From the NCBI GenBank assembly GCA_963769905.1, contig CAVYNG010000001.1, positions 310,001 through 374,000 on the forward strand: DNA of 64,000 bases. The letters are read 5' to 3'. Shown one piece after another: positions 1-9,225 of the stretch (positions are counted from its first letter, which is position 1; every line of letters begins with the position of its first letter). This DNA comes from Bog-756 sp963769905 (GTDB taxonomy: Bacteria; Actinomycetota; Acidimicrobiia; Acidimicrobiales; RAAP-2). The notes below the pieces were generated by a model. That model had not been told where the DNA came from. It did no database searches and saw nothing but the letters and a program-made list of their open reading frames with translations. Both the position numbers and the translations under genes were made by a program.

Positions 1-2521
1 CGGGATTCACCCGCAGCCGAGCCGTCGGGACGAGGGCGGCGAGCGCGGGGACCGCACGGACCGACGACCCGACGTCGTAGAGGTGGCGACCTGCGACGAG
101 GCGCATCGACTCCCCATCCGCCGCGGCGACCCGCGGTACCCCGAGGTCCACCGGAGCGCGCAGGCATGCCGGGCGGCGCGGCGCGTCGCCACTCCCGCCG
201 GCCGCGTCGGCGTCGCCTCCCTCGAGGCCTTCGGTCCCCTCGCCGGTGAGGCTCGAGACCGTGTTCGGCGCCTCGGCCAGGCCCGCACGCGGCGGTGCCC
301 CCTGCCACTCGACCGACTCGACTCCCGGGACGGCGATCGGGTCGAGGGGGGCGACCGGGCGGCGGACGAGGGTCACCTCCTGGGGCACGAGCGGCGCGAC
401 CACTCCGTCGGCGGACCCCGGCTCGTCGAGGAGCGCCCGGGTGATGCCGCGGTGGGAGGGTGCGAGTCGCTCGATCTCGTCCCAGACCGCCGCCGCCGAA
501 TCGAAGCCCAGGTCGGCGTCGAGGTGGACTGCGAGCTCGGCCGCGATCATCCAGTCCGGCCAGGCCTGCCCCGGGGGGACCACCTTCTGGCCGAGCCGGC
601 TGATCCGCCCTTCGAGATTGGTGGTCGTGCCGGGCCGCTCGTGAGCCTCCGCCGCCGGGAGCACCACGTCCACGCGCGCGGTGACCGCGTCGGGGCCGGA
701 GGCGATCGCGACCACGAACCGTGCGCCCTCGAGCGCGCGCTCGGCGAGGTCGCGATCGGGGAAGTCGTGCAGCGGATCGGCACCGAGCAACACCAGCGCG
801 CCGATCCCTTCGTCGCCGTCCCGCCCGCCGGCGGCCGCCGCCATGATCGCCGCGGTGTCCCTGCCCCGCTCGTCGGGCACCGCGCCCCAGGCGCGCCCGA
901 ACCATTGGCGACCGTCCTCGAGGGTCACCCGGCCCGGCAGCATCCCCGGGGCCATGCCCATGTCGATCGCGCCGTGCACGTTGCCACGTCGGAGCGCAGG
1001 CACGAAGCGCGCATTCGGGAAGGCGCGGGCGATGACCTGTGCGGCCTCCGCCCCCAGCTCGCCCGCCTCGGCGAGGGAGGACCGGCCGACGACCACGACA
1101 AGGCGGTCCGCCGCGAGCAGCCGGCGCGCCTCGGCCAGCGCGTCACGGTCGGTCGATCCGGGGGCCTCGCCGTTCCCGGCGAGCGCTTGCGCGACCGCGA
1201 CGGCTTCGCCGGGCCGGGCGCGCACCGAGGCTGCGGCGTATCGGGTGAGCGAGCTCCCCTGCGGCGCGACCTCGACCAGTGAGGTCGCTCCCCCGACCAC
1301 CGCGGCGCGGAGCCGGAGGTAGAGGACCGGCACCTCCTCGCGGAGGTCACCCGAGAGCAGGAGGACGGTGTCGGCGTCCGCCATTTCGTCGACGGTCGCG
1401 CGCGGCAGGCCGGCCACCACCTCGGCGGGAAGCCCGTCGCCGAGCTGCGCATCGACCGAGTCGGTGCGGAGGATCCCCTTCGCGAGCTTGGTCCATGCGT
1501 AGGCACCTTCGTTGGTGAGGCGCGCGCCACCGACCACCGCCACGGACTCCGCCCCGGACCGGTCCGCCGCCTCGCGGAGCCCGTCGGCGACCACTTCGAG
1601 CGCCTCGTGCCACGAGGACGGGACGAGCTCGCCCTCCTTGCGCACCAACGGCTCGACGAGGCGTTCCTCACTGTTGACCGCGTCACAGGCGAAGCGGCCC
1701 TTGTCGCAGAGCCAGCCCTGGTTGACCGGGTCGGCGTCGATGCCGAGCAGTCGGGTCACCCGGTTCGACGACGACTGCACCGCGACCCGGCACCCGACCG
1801 AGCAGGTGGTGCAGGTCGACTCGACCTGGTCGAGATCCCACGGCCGCGCGGCGAACCGGTAGGGCGTGGCGGTCAGCGCGCCGACCGGGCAGATCTGGAC
1901 GGTGTTGCCCGAGAAGTAGGAGGTGAAGGGCAGCTCGGGGAAGATCCCGATCTCCAGCAGCTCGCCGCGGCCAATGAAATCGATCTGGGCCTCCCCCGCG
2001 ATCTCGTCGGCGAAGCGCACACAGCGGCTGCACTGGATGCAGCGCTCGCGGTCGAGCAGCACGAGCTCCGAGATGGGGATCGGCTTCTCGAAGTGGCGCT
2101 TCTCCTCGACGAAGCGCGTCTCGCCGGGGCCGTAGGCGAGGGTCTGGTCCTGCAGCGGGCACTCGCCGCCCTTGTCGCACACCGGGCAGTCGAGGGGGTG
2201 GTTGATGAGCAGGAACTCGAGGACGCCGTCTTGGGCCTTCTTGACCCGCTCCGACGTGGTGTCCACCGTCATCCCGTCCTGGACCTCGATGAAGCAGCTC
2301 GGCTGGAGGGAAGGTCCGCGCGGGCCGCTGACCTCGACCAGGCACATCCGGCAGACGCCGACCGACGCCATGCGCGGGTGGTAGCAGAACCGCGGGACGA
2401 AGGTGCCGGCGCGCTCGGCAGCGGCGATGAGCAGATCGCCCTTCTTCGCCTCGACCTCGCGTCCGTCGAGGGTGAACGTCAAGCGCTCGTCGGCCGGCCC
2501 GGCGGCGGTCGGTTCAGGCAT
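1..2521 (-). CDS. nuoG: NADH-quinone oxidoreductase subunit G (3' end beyond window)
   Basis: Iron-sulfur electron-wiring subunit of the peripheral arm of complex I. The minus frame stays open from an ATG at 2521 to the left edge (about 840 codons), so the C-terminus is missing. The N-terminus carries the expected cluster ligands in order: a [2Fe-2S] ferredoxin-like segment (FCYHPR...VGVCRMC), the H-C-C-C type motif (NHPLDCPVCDKGGEC), a four-cysteine ferredoxin segment (CIQCSRC) and the CTTCSVGC motif that opens the molybdopterin-oxidoreductase-like domain. The ATG overlaps the nuoF stop by 8 bases, so the genes are probably translationally coupled. Several long plus-strand open frames over this region are GC-driven shadows. 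Confidence 0.95.
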   Translation of the reverse strand, partial: MPEPTAAGPADERLTFTLDGREVEAKKGDLLIAAAERAGTFVPRFCYHPRMASVGVCRMCLVEVSGPRGPSLQPSCFIEVQDGMTVDTTSERVKKAQDGVLEFLLINHPLDCPVCDKGGECPLQDQTLAYGPGETRFVEEKRHFEKPIPISELVLLDRERCIQCSRCVRFADEIAGEAQIDFIGRGELLEIGIFPELPFTSYFSGNTVQICPVGALTATPYRFAARPWDLDQVESTCTTCSVGCRVAVQSSSNRVTRLLGIDADPVNQGWLCDKGRFACDAVNSEERLVEPLVRKEGELVPSSWHEALEVVADGLREAADRSGAESVAVVGGARLTNEGAYAWTKLAKGILRTDSVDAQLGDGLPAEVVAGLPRATVDEMADADTVLLLSGDLREEVPVLYLRLRAAVVGGATSLVEVAPQGSSLTRYAAASVRARPGEAVAVAQALAGNGEAPGSTDRDALAEARRLLAADRLVVVVGRSSLAEAGELGAEAAQVIARAFPNARFVPALRRGNVHGAIDMGMAPGMLPGRVTLEDGRQWFGRAWGAVPDERGRDTAAIMAAAAGGRDGDEGIGALVLLGADPLHDFPDRDLAERALEGARFVVAIASGPDAVTARVDVVLPAAEAHERPGTTTNLEGRISRLGQKVVPPGQAWPDWMIAAELAVHLDADLGFDSAAAVWDEIERLAPSHRGITRALLDEPGSADGVVAPLVPQEVTLVRRPVAPLDPIAVPGVESVEWQGAPPRAGLAEAPNTVSSLTGEGTEGLEGGDADAAGGSGDAPRRPACLRAPVDLGVPRVAAADGESMRLVAGRHLYDVGSSVRAVPALAALVPTARLRVNP

Positions 2522-3818
2522 AGGGGCAGGCACCTTCCTTGACGTGCACGAGGAACTCGTCGCGGAACATCTCGATCGCCGAATGGATCGAGGAGGGGAT
2601 CGAAGGACCGAGCACGCAGATGGTGGTCTGCTGCGGTGGCCAGGTCAGTCCCGGCGCGATGTTGTCGCTCGCGTCGAGCAAGAGGTCGAGGTCCTCTTCA
2701 CGACCTTCGCCTCCCTCGATCCGGGCGAGGATCCGCTCGAGCCAACCCGCACCCTCGCGGCACGGGGTGCACTGCCCACAGGACTCGCGCGCGAAGAACC
2801 TGGTGATCCGCCAGGCCGCCCGGACCGAACAGGTCTGGTCGTCCATCACGACGATCGAGCCCGAACCGAGCATCGAGCCCGCCTCTCCCACTTCGTCCTG
2901 GCCGAGCGGGAGGTCGATCTGGTCGGGGCCGAACCAGGGTGCGGACACCCCTCCGGGGACGAATGCCTTGAGCGCCCGGTCGTGGCGCACTCCACCACCG
3001 AGCGCGGGGTCGTGGATCAAGTCGGCGAAGGTCGTCTTCACCATCTCGAGCTCGTACACACCGGGGCGGTTGACGTGCCCGGCCAGCGCGAAGAGACGGG
3101 TCCCGGTCGAGCGGCCCTCGCCCAGAGCGGCGAACGCGGCGCCGCCGTTCCGGACGATCCAGGGGAGATTGGACATGGTCTCCACGTTGTTCACGACGGT
3201 CGGCTCGCCGTAGAGGCCGATCGCCGCCGGGAAGTACGGGGGCTTGATCCGGGGGAAGCCGCGCTTGCCCTCGAGCGACTCGAGCAGCGCGGTCTCCTCG
3301 CCGCAGATGTAGGCCCCGGCACCCGGGTGGACCACCACGTCCACGGAGAAGCCCGACCCGAAGATGTCCGGGCCCACGGCGCCGAGTGCATACGCCTCGT
3401 TGAGCGCGGTCTGCACCCGCTCGAGCCCGAGGGCGAACTCGCCGCGGATGTAGACGAACACCTGGGTCACCTGCAGCGCGTAGGCGGCGATGAGCACGCC
3501 CTCGAGCAGCTGGTGGGGGTCCCGCTCGATCAGCAGGTGGTCCTTGAAGGTCGCCGGCTCGCTCTCGTCCCCGTTCACCACCAGGTAGGTCACCGGGTTC
3601 TTCCGCAGCATCGCCCACTTGCGCCCTGCGGGGAAACCCGCACCCCCGCGACCGAGCAGGCTCGCGGTGTCGACCTCGTGGGCCACCGCCTCGGGAGTCA
3701 TACCGAGTGCGGTGCGCAGGCCTTCGTACCCGCCGGTCGCGAGGAAGCGCTCGAGGGTGTACGAGTCGTCGTATCCGAGCCGCGCGGTCACGATCTTCGG
3801 CGCGTCGGTGAGCGTCAC
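2514..3818 (-). CDS. nuoF: NADH-quinone oxidoreductase subunit F
   Basis: NADH- and FMN-binding subunit of complex I that takes electrons from NADH. 434 residues, the usual family length. The glycine-rich dinucleotide/FMN segment GRGGAGFPAGRKW lies near residue 60. The N3 [4Fe-4S] ligands appear as ESCGQCTPCREG about 80 residues before the C-terminus. The GTG start at 3818 was chosen because it overlaps the nuoE stop (GTGA) and the protein then begins VTLTDAPKIV, as in relatives; the same frame stays open upstream, but only as a shadow of nuoE. The C-terminus (CPYA) overlaps the nuoG start. Confidence 0.96.
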   Translation of the reverse strand: MTLTDAPKIVTARLGYDDSYTLERFLATGGYEGLRTALGMTPEAVAHEVDTASLLGRGGAGFPAGRKWAMLRKNPVTYLVVNGDESEPATFKDHLLIERDPHQLLEGVLIAAYALQVTQVFVYIRGEFALGLERVQTALNEAYALGAVGPDIFGSGFSVDVVVHPGAGAYICGEETALLESLEGKRGFPRIKPPYFPAAIGLYGEPTVVNNVETMSNLPWIVRNGGAAFAALGEGRSTGTRLFALAGHVNRPGVYELEMVKTTFADLIHDPALGGGVRHDRALKAFVPGGVSAPWFGPDQIDLPLGQDEVGEAGSMLGSGSIVVMDDQTCSVRAAWRITRFFARESCGQCTPCREGAGWLERILARIEGGEGREEDLDLLLDASDNIAPGLTWPPQQTTICVLGPSIPSSIHSAIEMFRDEFLVHVKEGACPYA

Positions 3819-4531
3819 GCCCCACCTCCGCCCGACCCGGTCGAGCCCGCCTTCGCCTCGGCCGCGCGCCGCGCTTGTGCTTCGGCCATCGCGGCCCGCT
3901 CCGACGCGATGCTCGCCGGGTCGGCGGTGAGGCCGACCTTGCGCACCACCCGGTTGAGCGTCCCGTGGGAGGGGATCTCGCCGGGGCGCCCGCCCGCGCG
4001 CAGCTCGGCGATCAGCGTGTCGAAGGACTCGGGAGTCTGGCCACCGACGAAACGGTGGTTGACCTGCACGCAGGGAGTCCGGTCGCAGTCGGCGAGGCAC
4101 TCGGCCTCCTCGAGGGTGACCACGCCGTCGAGCGTGGTGCCGCCCGCGTTGACGCCGAGGGAGAGCTCGGCGTGCTCGAGCAGCTCGACCGCGCCGTTCA
4201 AGAGGCATGCGATGTTCGTGCAGATCGACACCAGGTAGGTGCCGACCGGAGCGGTGTGCAGCATGTCGTAGAAGGTGGCGGTCCCGTACACCTCGGCCGG
4301 GGTGACCCCGGCCAGCGCGGCGACGTCCTCCATCGCGCCCGGTGTGAGCCACCCGTCCTCCTGTTGGGCGAGGTGACAGAGCGGGATCAGCGCGGACCGT
4401 GGCTCGGGATAGAGCGCGACCATCTCGCGAGCCTGCGCCCAGGTCTCTTCGGAGAAGTGGCGCGGACCCGTCGCGCTCGAAGCCGCTCGCGAAGTGGGCG
4501 CGCCGACCGCGACCGGTTCGGGGCCGCTCAC
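3815..4531 (-). CDS. nuoE: NADH-quinone oxidoreductase subunit E
   Basis: Thioredoxin-fold [2Fe-2S] subunit that forms the NADH dehydrogenase module with NuoF. 238 residues. The four cluster cysteines sit as a C-x4-C pair (CTNIAC) and a C-x3-C pair (CLADC). The N-terminal helical part includes the family-typical stretch LIPLCHLAQQEDGWL. The C-terminal tail after the thioredoxin fold (alanine/glutamate-rich, ending GSGGGGA) is probably disordered. The ATG at 4531 overlaps the nuoD stop by 4 bases (ATGA) and the stop overlaps the nuoF GTG. Confidence 0.95.
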   Translation of the reverse strand: MSGPEPVAVGAPTSRAASSATGPRHFSEETWAQAREMVALYPEPRSALIPLCHLAQQEDGWLTPGAMEDVAALAGVTPAEVYGTATFYDMLHTAPVGTYLVSICTNIACLLNGAVELLEHAELSLGVNAGGTTLDGVVTLEEAECLADCDRTPCVQVNHRFVGGQTPESFDTLIAELRAGGRPGEIPSHGTLNRVVRKVGLTADPASIASERAAMAEAQARRAAEAKAGSTGSGGGGA

Positions 4532-5979
4532 CGGTCCACCTCACCCATCACCGGGTCGATGGACGAGATGTTCGCCACCGCGTCGGCGAGCAGCCCTCCC
4601 CGCATCATGAGCGGCAGTCCCTGCAGGTTGACGAAGCTCGGACCCCGGATGTGCATGCGGTAGGCCTTCGGCGTCCCGTCGGAGACGAGATAGCAGCCGA
4701 TCTCGCCGCGTGGTGACTCGACCGCGACGTAGGTCTCCCCTTCCGGCACCCGGAATCCCTCGGTGAAGACCTTGAAGTGGTGGATGAGCGCCTCCATCGA
4801 CTCGTCGATGCGTCCCCGCGGCGGCGGGGTGACCTTCTTGTCCTGCACCCGGTAGTCGCCCGCCGGCATTTTCTCGACGATCTGGCGGATGATCCGCACC
4901 GACTCGCGGATCTCGTTGAGGCGGACCGAGTAGCGGTCGAAGTTGTCGCCGTAGGTGCCCACGATGACGTCGAAATCCACCTCGTCGTAGCGGAGATAGG
5001 GCATGGTCCGGCGAAGGTCCCAGGGGACCCCCGTCGAGCGCAGGATCGGTCCGGTCAGGCTGAGTGCGAGCGCCTCTTCCGCCGAAATGGCCCCCACCCC
5101 CTCGGTGCGCTGGCGGAACACCGGCTGGCCGGTCAGGAGCTCGTCGTATTCGTCGGTGCGCGGGATCACCGTGTCGCAGATGACACTGACGTCGTCCTCC
5201 CAACCGTCGGGGAGATCGGCCGCGGTCCCGCCCGGACGGATGAAGTTGTGGTTCATCCGGAGACCGGTCGTCTTCTCGAAGAACCCGAGAATCATCTCGC
5301 GCTCGCGGAAGCCGTAGATCATCATCGAGGTCGAGCCGAGGTCCATCCCGTTGGTCGCCATCCACATCAGATGCGACGAGACCCGGTTGAGCTCCACCAT
5401 GAGCATCCGGATCCACTCGGCCCGCGGCGGCAGTTCGACCCCGAGGAGCGACTCGACCGCCATCGAGAGGACGAGCTCGTTCGAGAGCGGCGCGAGATAG
5501 TCCATGCGGGTGACGTTGGTCGACCCCTGCACGTAGGTGAGCTCCTCGCCGGTCTTCTCCATTCCGGTGTGCAGATAGCCGACCACCGGCTTGGTCCGGA
5601 GCACGGTCTCTCCGTCGAGCTCGATCATCAACCTCAGCACTCCGTGGGTCGAGGGGTGCTGAGGCCCCATGTTGATGATCATCGTCTGGTCGTCGGAGCG
5701 CTCGATGTCGATGTCGGAGGGGTCGAGGGTGGTGCCCTCTGGCAGACGGAGGACGGCACCGACTTCGCGCCGGAGCTCGCCCGGCCCGGTGGCGCTCCAA
5801 CGGGAGAGCTCCTGGGCGCCCTCGGAGGTCTCGGCGACGAGGCCCTTCGTCGCCCCGGCCGGATCCGGATCGAGGAACGCCATGCCGGCGACCGGGTCGT
5901 CGGGCGGCGCGTCCGGGTGCGGTAGTGCGGGCGGCTCGTCCGAGCCACCGGCGGGAAGGTCGGTTCCCGTCGTGCTCAT
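4528..5979 (-). CDS. nuoD: NADH-quinone oxidoreductase subunit D
   Basis: 49-kDa subunit of complex I, which lines the quinone-binding site with NuoB. 483 residues. The conserved start of the fold, MIINMGPQHPSTHGVLR, appears about 80 residues in, so there is an acidic, proline-rich N-terminal extension of about 80 residues not needed by the core fold. Further family signatures are VGYLHTGMEK, RMDYLAPLSNE and the C-terminal DPVMGEVDR. The ATG at 5979 overlaps the nuoC stop (ATGA). An alternative start inside the extension (such as the Met of AGMAFLDPDP) cannot be excluded. Confidence 0.95.
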   Translation of the reverse strand: MSTTGTDLPAGGSDEPPALPHPDAPPDDPVAGMAFLDPDPAGATKGLVAETSEGAQELSRWSATGPGELRREVGAVLRLPEGTTLDPSDIDIERSDDQTMIINMGPQHPSTHGVLRLMIELDGETVLRTKPVVGYLHTGMEKTGEELTYVQGSTNVTRMDYLAPLSNELVLSMAVESLLGVELPPRAEWIRMLMVELNRVSSHLMWMATNGMDLGSTSMMIYGFREREMILGFFEKTTGLRMNHNFIRPGGTAADLPDGWEDDVSVICDTVIPRTDEYDELLTGQPVFRQRTEGVGAISAEEALALSLTGPILRSTGVPWDLRRTMPYLRYDEVDFDVIVGTYGDNFDRYSVRLNEIRESVRIIRQIVEKMPAGDYRVQDKKVTPPPRGRIDESMEALIHHFKVFTEGFRVPEGETYVAVESPRGEIGCYLVSDGTPKAYRMHIRGPSFVNLQGLPLMMRGGLLADAVANISSIDPVMGEVDR

Positions 5980-6452
5980 CTCGGCCCGGGTGCTCCCTTG
6001 AACTGGACCGGTACTCGACCCACCCCGTAGTCCTTCCGGAGGGGATGACCCTCCCAATCCTCGGGCATCAGGATGCGGGTCATGTCGGGGTGGCCTTCGA
6101 AGACGATCCCGAACAGGTCGTAGGCCTCTCGCTCCATCGCCTCGGTGCCCGGGTAGAGATCGAACAGCGACGGCGCGACCGCGTCCGACTCCGGCACCTG
6201 CAACCGGACCCGAACCCGACGGGCCTGGCTGAGCGAGAGCAGGTTGACCACCACCTCGAATCGCTCGGGCGCGACCCCTTCGGGGAGCTGCCGCCCCGGG
6301 TGCGAGAGGTAGTCGACGCCGCAGAGGTCGGCGCACATCTCGAAGCCGCTGTCACGGAGCCCGCTCACCAGGTCGAAGTACTGGGCGCGGGTCGGGAACA
6401 GCAGCTCGCCCGAGCCGGCCACCGCGGTCACGTCGGCAGGGGACGTCGTCAC
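5976..6452 (-). CDS. nuoC: NADH-quinone oxidoreductase subunit C
   Basis: 30-kDa subunit that packs against NuoD in the connecting fragment of complex I. 158 residues from the GTG at 6452, which overlaps the nuoB stop (GTGA). A longer frame runs into nuoB but would overlap it heavily and lacks homology-like sequence. The signature ErEAYDLFGIVFEGHPD and the C-terminal MPEDWEGHPLRKDY are typical of the family. NuoC and NuoD are separate genes here, as in other actinobacteria. Confidence 0.94.
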   Translation of the reverse strand: MTTSPADVTAVAGSGELLFPTRAQYFDLVSGLRDSGFEMCADLCGVDYLSHPGRQLPEGVAPERFEVVVNLLSLSQARRVRVRLQVPESDAVAPSLFDLYPGTEAMEREAYDLFGIVFEGHPDMTRILMPEDWEGHPLRKDYGVGRVPVQFKGAPGPR

Positions 6453-7105
6453 AGGGGCTCGCCGACGCTGCGCGCGATGACCGGATTGCGCTTCGGGGTC
6501 CCGAGGCGGACCGCGTCCGGGCGGTCCGGGTTCCACCCCGAGGTCGTCTCGTCGTCATCGGCGCCTGCGTCGTCGGTGTGACGGCCCTCGGCGCTGTCGA
6601 GGTCGACCGGCCTCGTGCCGACCTCGACTCCCTGACGGCGGGTGATGTCCTCGGCGCGAACCTTCGCGTGGAGGGTGAGGATGGCGTGCATCAGGGTCTC
6701 CGGCGTCGGCGGGCAGCCGGGGGCGTACACGTCGACGGGGACGACCTGGTCGACGCCCTGGACGATCGCGTAATTGTCGAACATCCCGCCGGTGCTCGCG
6801 CAGACCCCCATCGAGAGCACCCACTTCGGCTCCATCATCTGGTCGTAGACCTGGCGCAGGACCGGGGCCATCTTCTGGGAGACCCGCCCGGCGACGATCA
6901 TAAGGTCGGCCTGACGCGGCGAGGCGCGGAAGACCTCCATCCCGAAGCGCGCCAGGTCGAAGTCGGCCGCACCCACCGACATCATCTCGATCGCGCAGCA
7001 CGCGAGACCGAAGGTCGCCGGCCACATCGAGTAGGTCCTCGCCCACTTGACGAGATCCTCGAGGTGACCGGTGAAGAAGTTGTGCTGGAGATCCTCGAGA
7101 CCCAT
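6449..7105 (-). CDS. nuoB: NADH-quinone oxidoreductase subunit B
   Basis: PSST subunit that carries the terminal [4Fe-4S] cluster N2 and passes electrons to quinone. Cluster ligands are visible as the tandem cysteines of GLACCAIEM, the cysteine in GVCASTGGMF and the cysteine of APGCPPTPE. 218 residues, longer than the usual 160-185: after the core there is a polar, acidic tail rich in Asp, Thr and Arg that looks disordered. The ATG at 7105 starts MGLEDLQHNFF. Twenty bases separate it from the nuoA stop. Confidence 0.95.
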   Translation of the reverse strand: MGLEDLQHNFFTGHLEDLVKWARTYSMWPATFGLACCAIEMMSVGAADFDLARFGMEVFRASPRQADLMIVAGRVSQKMAPVLRQVYDQMMEPKWVLSMGVCASTGGMFDNYAIVQGVDQVVPVDVYAPGCPPTPETLMHAILTLHAKVRAEDITRRQGVEVGTRPVDLDSAEGRHTDDAGADDDETTSGWNPDRPDAVRLGTPKRNPVIARSVGEPL

Positions 7106-7125
7106 GTCCCGCTCTCGCCTCCGGG

Positions 7126-7701
7126 CTACGCCGCCCGGCCGGGCCCGGTCGGTGCGGTGCCTGGTTCGACGGACGGGTCCTCGGGAGCAGCCGGCCGCCT
7201 GACCGGAGGAGCCGCCGAAGCCGCGGCGCCCCCCGCCGTCGGCGCGCCGACCGGAGTCGGGACTCTGATCCTCGCGATGGTCGAGCTCGAGGTCCGGGGC
7301 GGCATAGCGTCGACCAGCCGCTTGGCCGGGCCCCAGTGGAGAGCACCGTTGCTGATCAGGAAGAGGAAGGAGATGAACACCACCGCCGCGAAGACGACGA
7401 CCTCGATCAGGCCGAAGGAGCCCAGCTGGTGGAACACGACCGCCCACGGGTACAAGAAGACGATCTCGATGTCGAAGATGATGAAGATCATCGCAACGAG
7501 GTAGAAGCGCACGGGGAACCGGGTGGGCGGCTCGACGTTCGGCACGATGCCGCACTCGTACGGAGCCGTCTTGGCCGCGGTCGGTCGCTTGGAGGGAGCG
7601 AGCAGGCCCGAGGCGACGAAGGAGCCGGCTGCGAAGATCAGGGCCAGGACGAGCAGAATCAGGATCGGCAGATAGTCGTCCACAACGTCGTGTTCTACCA
7701 C
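7126..7701 (-). CDS. nuoA: NADH-quinone oxidoreductase subunit A
   Basis: Small membrane subunit at the junction of the two arms of complex I. Three hydrophobic segments are visible (near residues 8-30, 63-85 and 90-112) with the conserved acidic loop YECGIVPN and the intramembrane FIIFDIEIVFLYPW. The GTG at 7701 was chosen because GGAAGAG lies a few bases upstream and the protein then starts VVEHDVVDDYLP. At 191 residues it is longer than the usual 120: a 60-residue Ala/Pro/Thr-rich C-terminal tail is added. First gene of the nuo operon. I saw no Rex-type operator in the 105 bases before it. Confidence 0.94.
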   Translation of the reverse strand: MVEHDVVDDYLPILILLVLALIFAAGSFVASGLLAPSKRPTAAKTAPYECGIVPNVEPPTRFPVRFYLVAMIFIIFDIEIVFLYPWAVVFHQLGSFGLIEVVVFAAVVFISFLFLISNGALHWGPAKRLVDAMPPRTSSSTIARIRVPTPVGAPTAGGAAASAAPPVRRPAAPEDPSVEPGTAPTGPGRAA

Positions 7702-7806
7702 GGTGCTCTTCCGGGAGGCACATCGAGAAGTAGCCCGCCCCTGCACCCAAAATCCCTGTAGGACGGCGTTGTACCGCGCACAGCACGCGCACCTACGATT
7801 GGGGCC

Positions 7807-9216
7807 GTGAGCGCCCCGAGCAAGGACGCCGGCACCACGGTCCGGCCGGCGAGGGCCGCGGCGTCGACCCGGCGCCCCGAAGAGCACGCCGGCGTCAACG
7901 GGGCCGACCACCTCTACGACGTGCTGATCGTCGGAGGCGGCCCCTCGGGGTCGGCATGCGCCTACTGGCTCGCGGAGGCCGGCTGGGACGTCGCCCTCGT
8001 CGAGAAGAAGGTGTTCCCGCGTGAGAAGACCTGTGGCGACGGGCTCACCCCGCGCTCGGTCCGGCAGATCGCGGACATGGGGATCGAGGGAGCGCTCGCC
8101 GGCGCGCACTGCTATCGCGGACTGCGCTCCTACGCGTTCGGCAGGGTGCTCGAGCTGCCGTGGCCCGAGCACCCGAGCTTCCCCGCGTACGGGTACGTGA
8201 TCACCCGTCACGACCTCGACGGACTGGTCAGCGATGTGGCGGCCAAGGCCGGCGCGACCGTCTGGCAGGGGACCGAGGCGCTCGAGCCGATCCTCGCCGA
8301 GGGAACCGGCCCGCGGGGGAGCCTCGGCGCAGGGGCGGCGGCGTCACCGGACCAGCATCCCGCGCTGCCGGCCTGTGTCGGCGCGTCGGTCCGCGACTCG
8401 ACCGGTGCGACCCGCGAAGTACGGGCGCGTTACGTGGTCGTCGCCGACGGCGCGAACTCGCGCTTTGGCCGCGCGCTCGGCTCGTCGCGCAACCGGCGGC
8501 AGCCGATGGGAATGGCGCTGCGCGGCTACTACACCTCTCCCGGGCACGACGCGCCGTTCATCGAGTCGCACCTCGACATCCGCGACGCGGACGGCAAGGT
8601 CATCCCGGGCTACGGGTGGATCTTCCCGCTCGGCGACGGACGAGTGAACGTGGGGGTGGGTCTGCTCTCGACCGACCGGCGGTGGAAGGGCATCAACACC
8701 TCCACGCTGATGGAACACTTCGTCGCCTGGGCCCCGAAGGAGTGGGAGCTCTCACCGGCGACCTCGCTCGGACCTCCGACCGGAGGGAAGCTGCCGATGG
8801 GTCTGTCGGTCGGCCCCCGGATCGGCCCGACCACCCTCGTGATCGGCGACGCCGCCGGCGCGATCAACCCCTTCAACGGCGAGGGGATCGCGTACGGCTA
8901 CGAGACGGGACGCCTCGCGGCCGCGTCGGTCGGTGAAGCGCTCGCCGGCGGGGGGACCGAGGCGCTCGCCCGCTACGAGACCCGCCTCGAGGAGGCCTAC
9001 GGCCTCTACTACCGGGTGGCGCGGGCGTTCATCCGGATGATCAGCCGGCCCGAGCTCATGCGCATCTGCGTCGAGTCGGGCATGCGCTACGAACCGCTCA
9101 TGTCCATGGTCTTCATGATCATGGCCAACCTGTTGCAGCCCGACGAGCTCGGGCTCTCCGAGCGCGCCTACCAGGCCTTCGCGCTCATCGCACGCCTCGC
9201 GCCGAGCGACGCCTGA
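7807..9216 (+). CDS. menJ: Geranylgeranyl reductase family FAD oxidoreductase (probable menaquinone reductase)
   Basis: FAD-dependent reductase of the geranylgeranyl reductase family; actinobacterial MenJ saturates the beta-isoprene unit of menaquinone. Near residue 38 is the Rossmann motif LIVGGGPSGSACAYWLAEAG, followed by the cysteine-containing KTCGDGLTPRSV typical of this family. Later come the second FAD contact (VIGDAAGAINPFNGEGI) and the helical tail. 469 residues from the GTG at 7807. It diverges from nuoA across a 105-base gap, the arrangement I recall for Streptomyces. That linkage is the reason to prefer menaquinone over archaeal-type lipids as substrate, but the symbol remains an inference. 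Confidence 0.82.
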   Translation: MSAPSKDAGTTVRPARAAASTRRPEEHAGVNGADHLYDVLIVGGGPSGSACAYWLAEAGWDVALVEKKVFPREKTCGDGLTPRSVRQIADMGIEGALAGAHCYRGLRSYAFGRVLELPWPEHPSFPAYGYVITRHDLDGLVSDVAAKAGATVWQGTEALEPILAEGTGPRGSLGAGAAASPDQHPALPACVGASVRDSTGATREVRARYVVVADGANSRFGRALGSSRNRRQPMGMALRGYYTSPGHDAPFIESHLDIRDADGKVIPGYGWIFPLGDGRVNVGVGLLSTDRRWKGINTSTLMEHFVAWAPKEWELSPATSLGPPTGGKLPMGLSVGPRIGPTTLVIGDAAGAINPFNGEGIAYGYETGRLAAASVGEALAGGGTEALARYETRLEEAYGLYYRVARAFIRMISRPELMRICVESGMRYEPLMSMVFMIMANLLQPDELGLSERAYQAFALIARLAPSDA

Positions 9217-9225
9217 TCCGGATCG

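Noticed and set aside
83..1322. Long plus-strand open frames opposite nuoG
   Set aside because: Arg/Asp-rich shadow composition with no motifs, opposite a certain nuoG.
7702..7806. Search for a Rex operator before nuoA, hemA and rex
   Set aside because: No TTGTGAA-N4-TTCACAA-like palindrome was visible in any of the three upstream regions, so no site was annotated.
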